From: Tolypeutes matacus
Lineage: Eukaryota; Chordata; Mammalia; Cingulata; Chlamyphoridae
Direction: 5' to 3'
NCBI GenBank assembly: GCA_026826555.1
Contig: JAKSZT010054324.1
Location: forward strand, 7,883,973-7,947,972
Length of the DNA stretch: 64,000 nt
Position numbers and translations under genes: made by a program. Numbering within the stretch: the first letter of the stretch is position 1; each line of letters starts with the position of its first letter. Positions 59,165 through 64,000 of the stretch are shown here, in pieces. Under the pieces are notes generated by a model. That model was not told the DNA's origin and searched no databases. It was given only the letters and a program-made list of their open reading frames with translations.

Positions 59165-61424
59165 TCAAGGCTTCAAGTCAAGACTGATATCTAACTCCAA
59201 CTCCAAGAACATATATAGGAATGTGTTTGAGTAGTTTCTGCAGGATATACTATTTGCATAGTTCATTTTTTCCCATTTGTTCCCTTTCAATCTACAAGGG
59301 TCTTTGAATTTAAGGTGAATTTCTTGTAAATAGCATGTAGTTGGGCCACACATTTTTCATTTTTCTAATGTCTGCCTTTGGACTGGAGAGTTTAAATCCA
59401 TTTACATTTAAAATAACTACTAATAATGCAGTACTTTCTTAAGCCATTTTGCTATTTGATGTTTGCATGCCTCATAACTTTTCTTTCACTCAATTCGTCT
59501 GTTAATGTCTACTTTCATAATTACTTGAAATTTTGTAGTGAGTACCTTCCAATACAATTTCTGTATGTATGTATTTCCCAGATATTTTATTTATGGTTAA
59601 CCATGGGACTTAACTTTAATATTCTAAATCTATAACACTTATGTTTGATTTGATAAAAACTTAACTTCAATAGTATACACATATACTGCTCTTATACCCC
59701 TCTGTCCCTTCACTTTTTCATTGTATTATTAGAAACTTTATTTTTATACATTGTATGTCCAAATCCATAGGTTTATCATAATTTTTTATGCATTTGCATT
59801 TTAGAACCTGTAAGAAGTAAAAAGTGGAGTTATATACCAAAAATGCAATATAATAGTACTGACATTTATAACTGCCCATATAGTTACCTTTATTGAAGGT
59901 CTTTATTTCTTTATGCTGCTTCAATCCACTGTCTAGTGTCCTTTCTTTTCAGTCTGAAGAACTCACTTTATCATTACTTATAAGGCAGGTCTACTGGTGA
60001 CCAACTTTCTCAGATTTTGTTTTTCTGGGGATATCTTAATCTCTCCTTCATTGTTGAAAGACAGTTTCACTGGATATAAAACTTGATTGACAATTGTTTC
60101 CTTTCAGCACTAAATATTTTGTCCCATTGCTCTCTTGCCTCCATGGTTTTTAATCAGAAACCAGCACATAATCTTATTGGGATTCCTCTGAACATCATAA
60201 ATTGCTTTCCTCTTGCAGCTTTCAGAACTCTCTCCTTGTTCTTGGCATTTGACAGTTTGACTACTGTGTCTGGGTGTGGCTCTTTTTGGGTTTATCCTTT
60301 CTAGGATTGGTTGTACTTCAAGAATTTGCATATTCATGTCTTTCATTACATTTGGGGACTTTTCTGCCATTTTTTCTTTGAATATTCCTTCTGTCCCTTT
60401 GTCTCTTTCTTCTTCTGGGACTTCCACAATGTGTATATTGATACACTTGATGGTGTCCCACAGGTTTCTTAGGCTCTGTTCACTTTTTAAAATTCATTTT
60501 TTTCTCAGCCTGAATATTTCAATTATCTTCCCTTTGAGTTCACTGATTCTTCTTCTGCCAGCTCCAATCTACTATTGAAACATTCTAGGAAATTTTTCAG
60601 TTCAGTTATTTTGTGGTCCTCAACTTCAATAGCTCTGTTTGGTTCTTTTTTAAAAAAATTCTTTCTGTATTGGGATTCTCACATTATTCATTCATTGTTT
60701 TCCTGATATTGTTTTGTTCTTTTCTGTGTTTCTTTTCCTCTCCTTAAATATATCCAATGTCTTGTCTTCTTAATTATGATGTCTGGATTTTTTATCTAGT
60801 TCCTTTGGATGGGCCAAAATTTCCTGTTTCTTCATTTGTCTTGTTGTACACTGTACATGCCAATATTTTAAAGTGTTAACTCCAGGATTTATTCCCTGAA
60901 CTGTCTGTTCCTTAAGTTTGTACCCAGATAGTGATATGATAGAGACTTCCTTGAGTGCCAGGAGCTAAGAAAAACCAAGAAACCAATGAAAGAAACACTT
61001 ATCACACTCTGAAAGTTTGCTGTGATTTGACTAGTGCTCTCCTTCAGAGTTTAACCTTCCTATCAAGAAGATCAGCCTGAGGCAAATGTGAGGAGCAGGG
61101 TTCTTTCCTAAGCCTGCATCTTTTACTAGGCTTGTGCTCACTCAAGGCCTTTGGAATTTCCCCATTTACAGGAATTTGAATCCCTCCTCTACTTCCTATA
61201 AAAGAGACTTTTTCCCCCTTCTGGGTGCTGTATTGTTAGAATTACAGAAGCAGTCCTTTGCAGGAATCTTCATTGACTTAATTGTTTCTTACATTAATTT
61301 AGCTATCTGTAAGCTGCTTCTGCCTGCAGGGCAAGTTCAGGGATGGCAAGCCAGAGATGTGTTTCCAAGTTCAGTCTTTCAGCCTGCTATCAAGTTTTTC
61401 ATAACTTCCAAAACTGTGCAGGAC
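59165..61424 (-). mobile_element. Old L1 (L1M-like): start of ORF2, ORF1 and 5' UTR
   Basis: Minus strand: the ORF2 start region with CYLQEIHLKFKDPCRLKG (59353-59165 frame), a long AT-rich inter-ORF region, ORF1 (59990-60850) and a 5' UTR that continues past a short L1 insertion (61425-61640) to about 61805. High divergence marks it as older than the stack at 10-37 kb. Confidence 0.75.
59990..60850 (-). pseudogene. Old L1 ORF1 remnant
   Basis: The 60427-60110 minus frame shows VPEEERDKGTEGIFKEKM and MQILEVQPILERINPKRATP, the RRM motifs of ORF1p. A SCKRKAIY block (compare ARE-KR in younger copies) and the C-terminal domain follow. Stops and frameshifts break the coiled-coil region to the right. 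Confidence 0.8.
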
Positions 61425-61640
61425 AGAGCACAAACTATAATGTAAACTATAATCCATGGTTAGTGGCAATGCTTCAATATGTGTTCATCAATTGTAACAA
61501 ATTAAAAAAGAAGAAAGGAGGTAGTTAATATGGGAAAGTGTGGGAGGGGGAGGGAGTGGATCATATAGGAATCCACTATATTTTTTATGTAACATTTATG
61601 TAATCTAAAGTTTCTTTAAGATTAAAAAATGAAAAAGTAG
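61425..61640 (+). mobile_element. Short 5'-truncated L1 3' end (plus)
   Basis: About 215 bp of unit A in plus orientation ('ataatgtaaactataatcc', 'ttatgtaatctaaagtttc') ends in a short A-rich tail. It sits inside the 5' UTR of the older L1. Confidence 0.75.
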
Positions 61641-61805
61641 ATTAACAGCAATATGCAGGCACCCCAGTATTTGCAAAAGTATTTACTCTGCTCCCTCCAG
61701 AACAGGCCAGGGATCCACAATGGGAGTGCAGCCTGGCTCCACATCACACTAGGGATGTGTTGGGGGAGGAGCCAGTAAGGGTGACACAAGCTTCTTCTAT
61801 TTTTC
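61641..61805 (-). repeat. Old L1 5' UTR, continuation
   Basis: 'ggggaggagccagtaagg' near 61763 and the flanking block look like L1 5' UTR sequence interrupted by the insertion at 61425. By eye only. Confidence 0.45.
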
Positions 61806-61811
61806 AAAGGT

Positions 61812-63385
61812 GCTTTTTCCTTTTTCTAACTTTATTTTTAAAGAAGTTTTAGATTACAGAAAAGTTACATAAAAAATATATGGGATTCCTCTATACTTCA
61901 CCCACTCCCCTCTTACATTTTTCCCTATTAATAACATCTTACATGAATATGGTACATTTGTTACAATTCATTCACAAATATTGAAGCATTGTTTTTAGCC
62001 ATGGTCTATAGTTTACATTATAGTTTACACTTTGCACCGTAGTATTTTATAAGTTTTGACAAAATGTAAAATGACCTATATCCATAATTGCGATATCATG
62101 CAGAACAATTCCAATACCCTAAACATGCCCTACGTTTCACCTATTCTTCCCTTACCCACCCCTCAATATCTCTGGTAACCACTATCTTTATATCAATGTT
62201 GCAAGTTCTTCCATTACTACAATAATAGTGTCTACTTTGGTCCATGTTTGCATTCCCCCTTATGTTTGTTCATTCCTCAATCTTGAGGATTTGGGGATAG
62301 TGATGCCTGCTGTGCTTCAGATTGAGAGGGGGCTAAATCTTATGGGTCAGATGGGAGGAACTGTTTTGCTTGTAGTTGTAGATACTCTTTGCTTTTTGGT
62401 TGGGGGGTAGTCCATAATCATCACTTGTCCTGGGCAAAAGTAGGCTGCAACTGTGCTGAGATTCAGGACTCAACCAGCATATGAACAGCCAGAAGATTTA
62501 AGTCTCTGGGACACACATTTAATGGGTATAGTGCTAATTATAGGTTAAAATAAAAGGGGCATAAGAACCATATGTGGGAAAATTATAAATGAGTCCAACT
62601 CCAATACATTAGCGGTATAGATTATCATATATTCCCATATAAGACCCACTGACAGGTTGCTGAATTCCTGAGGTTGTCTGCCCTGCCTATAGTGTCCAGA
62701 TGTCTCTGGAGCCCTCAGGAACTCCCTGCTTAAGGGACTGTTTACTGCAGCAATCAGTCAAAACCTGCTGACACATGCATAAAAGGCATACGTGTAGCCT
62801 CTAAAATGACCTCCTGACTCATTTTGAAATCTCTTTACCATAAAATCTTTTTTGTATTTAAAATTTCCCCTTTTTGGTCAAGGTCTTTTTCCAAAGACAT
62901 TGCTGGTTGGCGCTGGGTAATATCCATCAGTCCCAAAGAGGCTTATCCCTGGGAGTCATGTACCAAGCTGAGATAGTGAGTTTATTTGCTGAGTTGCCTA
63001 AGAACACTCCCATAATTGTATTCTCAATCACAGTCCTCTACCTCCCCAGACTTCACCTGTTCCTTCCTCCAGTCCTCCCCTAGCTCTAGGGATCGCCCAA
63101 CCCATCTCCCCAACCCCAATCACATCACAGGCCAACATTGTCAACCCCATTTATATCCCTACACCACCATCACCCTTACCCACTGCCAAACCTCCCCCAT
63201 TCACCTTATCATAGATTCAAGGTGTTTTTTTCTTGGTGTGGCATTTGCCCAGTTACTGTAACCCTTTAAGTATTTCTAAAGTTGTGAGGAGGATGGCTTT
63301 GCCAGTTTTTGCTAGTTGTTCAAAGATTCTGTTGGGGAATGGCACCTGGGAACAACTTATGCTGCCATCTTGGTCAGCTGGAAGG
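61812..63385 (-). mobile_element. ORF-less L1-derived element, copy 2
   Basis: Minus strand, 5' to 3': a 5' module (63385-63255) with 'gaccaagatggcagc', 'ttccccaacagaat', 'ttgaacaactagc' and 'gttacagtaactggg'. Next comes the first ~220 bp of the L1 3' UTR (63220-63000, 'gattcta/tgataaggt'-type start), and then unit A to the T-rich left edge at 61812. No ORF sequence is present. It shares the module and layout with 37146-39112. At about 1.57 kb this is a compact L1 derivative. Confidence 0.7.
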
Positions 63386-64000
63386 CCCAGTAGTTTTTTT
63401 ATATGGTATATTTTCAAAACATTTATTTGGAAATAATTTCTAATTTCTGTAGTTTATCTTCTGTATCTTGTGTCTCACTTAGAAGTAGCTCATTTAATTT
63501 CCAAATATTTGGGGTCTTATATACACTATTTCCATAGAATCTTAATTTAATTGCATTGTTATCACAGAACATACACTGTATAATTTTTTTCATTTCATAT
63601 TTACATGAAATTTTAATAGCTTAGCACATGGTTTATCATGGTCAATATATCCTAAGTCCTTGAGAAACATGTATTCTGCAAATATTAGGTGCAATGTTCT
63701 GTAGATACAAATTAAGTCAAAGTTGTTGCCATTGTTGTGCAGATATTACTCTATTTGTTTTTTTAATTGCTGAGAGATCATTTATATTTTGAAAACTCAG
63801 TATCTTTCTATGTAATTAATTGGTTGGCCTGGATAATATATAAGGACTCTAATGTTCTTGTTGACCTGTAAGTTTTAGGAGAATGTGACAAGTTTGTATA
63901 GGTTTTAGGGTTATATTATCCTCTGTGACTGTATAATGTATGTTAAGCATTTTTAGAAGATGATTAACCTTTCCAGTAGTCTCATTTGTCCCAAGGAAAA
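63386..64000 (-). pseudogene. Old L1 ORF2 fragment running off the window
   Basis: Minus-strand endonuclease and post-endonuclease region with recognisable words on the plus strand: 'gagaaacatgtattctgcaa', 'aggtgcaatgttctgtag', 'tccaaatatttggggtc'. It aligns to 15700-16300 of L1-alpha but is much more diverged. The element continues beyond the right edge. Confidence 0.7.

Overview
This window looks like repeat-dense, gene-poor placental mammal DNA. I found no host exon, no intact open reading frame, and no tRNA, rRNA or other RNA gene. Ancient MIR and L2 pieces, old L1M remnants and an ERVL-MaLR provirus are all mammalian hallmarks. The younger L1 elements carry an unusual long 3' end that I associate from general knowledge with Xenarthra (sloth, anteater, armadillo). 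No recent tRNA-derived SINE is present, although the armadillo genome is rich in DAS-SINEs, so a sloth or anteater is my best guess. This is inference; no search was run.

Layout. 1-1.5 kb: mostly unique DNA. 1.57-5.16 kb: an L1 with an inverted 5' part (twin priming). 5.2-7.4 kb: old L1M and L2-like pieces. 7.4-9.9 kb: a degraded MaLR provirus. 10.4-37 kb: a nested stack of at least five L1 insertions. In it, L1-alpha (- strand, 10382-22667) is split by a twin-primed L1 of another lineage (16751-20711). L1-gamma (- strand, fragments 22668-23520 and 33002-35649) is split by L1-beta (+ strand, 23531-32991, about 9.46 kb, near-perfect target duplication). L1-delta (- strand, 35650-36990) lies beyond. 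37.1-39.1 kb and 61.8-63.4 kb: two ORF-less L1-derived elements. 39-61 kb: mostly unique or ancient sequence with a 372-bp retrocopy, two solo LTRs of one family in opposite orientations, MIR, L2 and L1M fragments, and two truncated L1 3' ends. 59.2-61.8 kb and 63.4-64 kb: old minus-strand L1 remnants, the last running off the window.

The most interesting content is the architecture of the L1 family. Two L1 copies carry a tRNA-like segment with recognisable pol III A- and B-box motifs at the same place in the 5' UTR, followed by a long pyrimidine tract before ORF1. An older L1 copy instead has about seven diverged ~115-bp tandem units in its 5' UTR. The 3' UTR exists as two tandem, related units (B then A, together about 2.4-2.9 kb). 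ORF-less derivatives join a shared 5' module directly to this 3' UTR. Together these suggest repeated replacement of promoter and 3' end within one L1 lineage, plus non-autonomous riders. All ORF1 and ORF2 copies are broken by stops and frameshifts, so nothing here is likely to be active.
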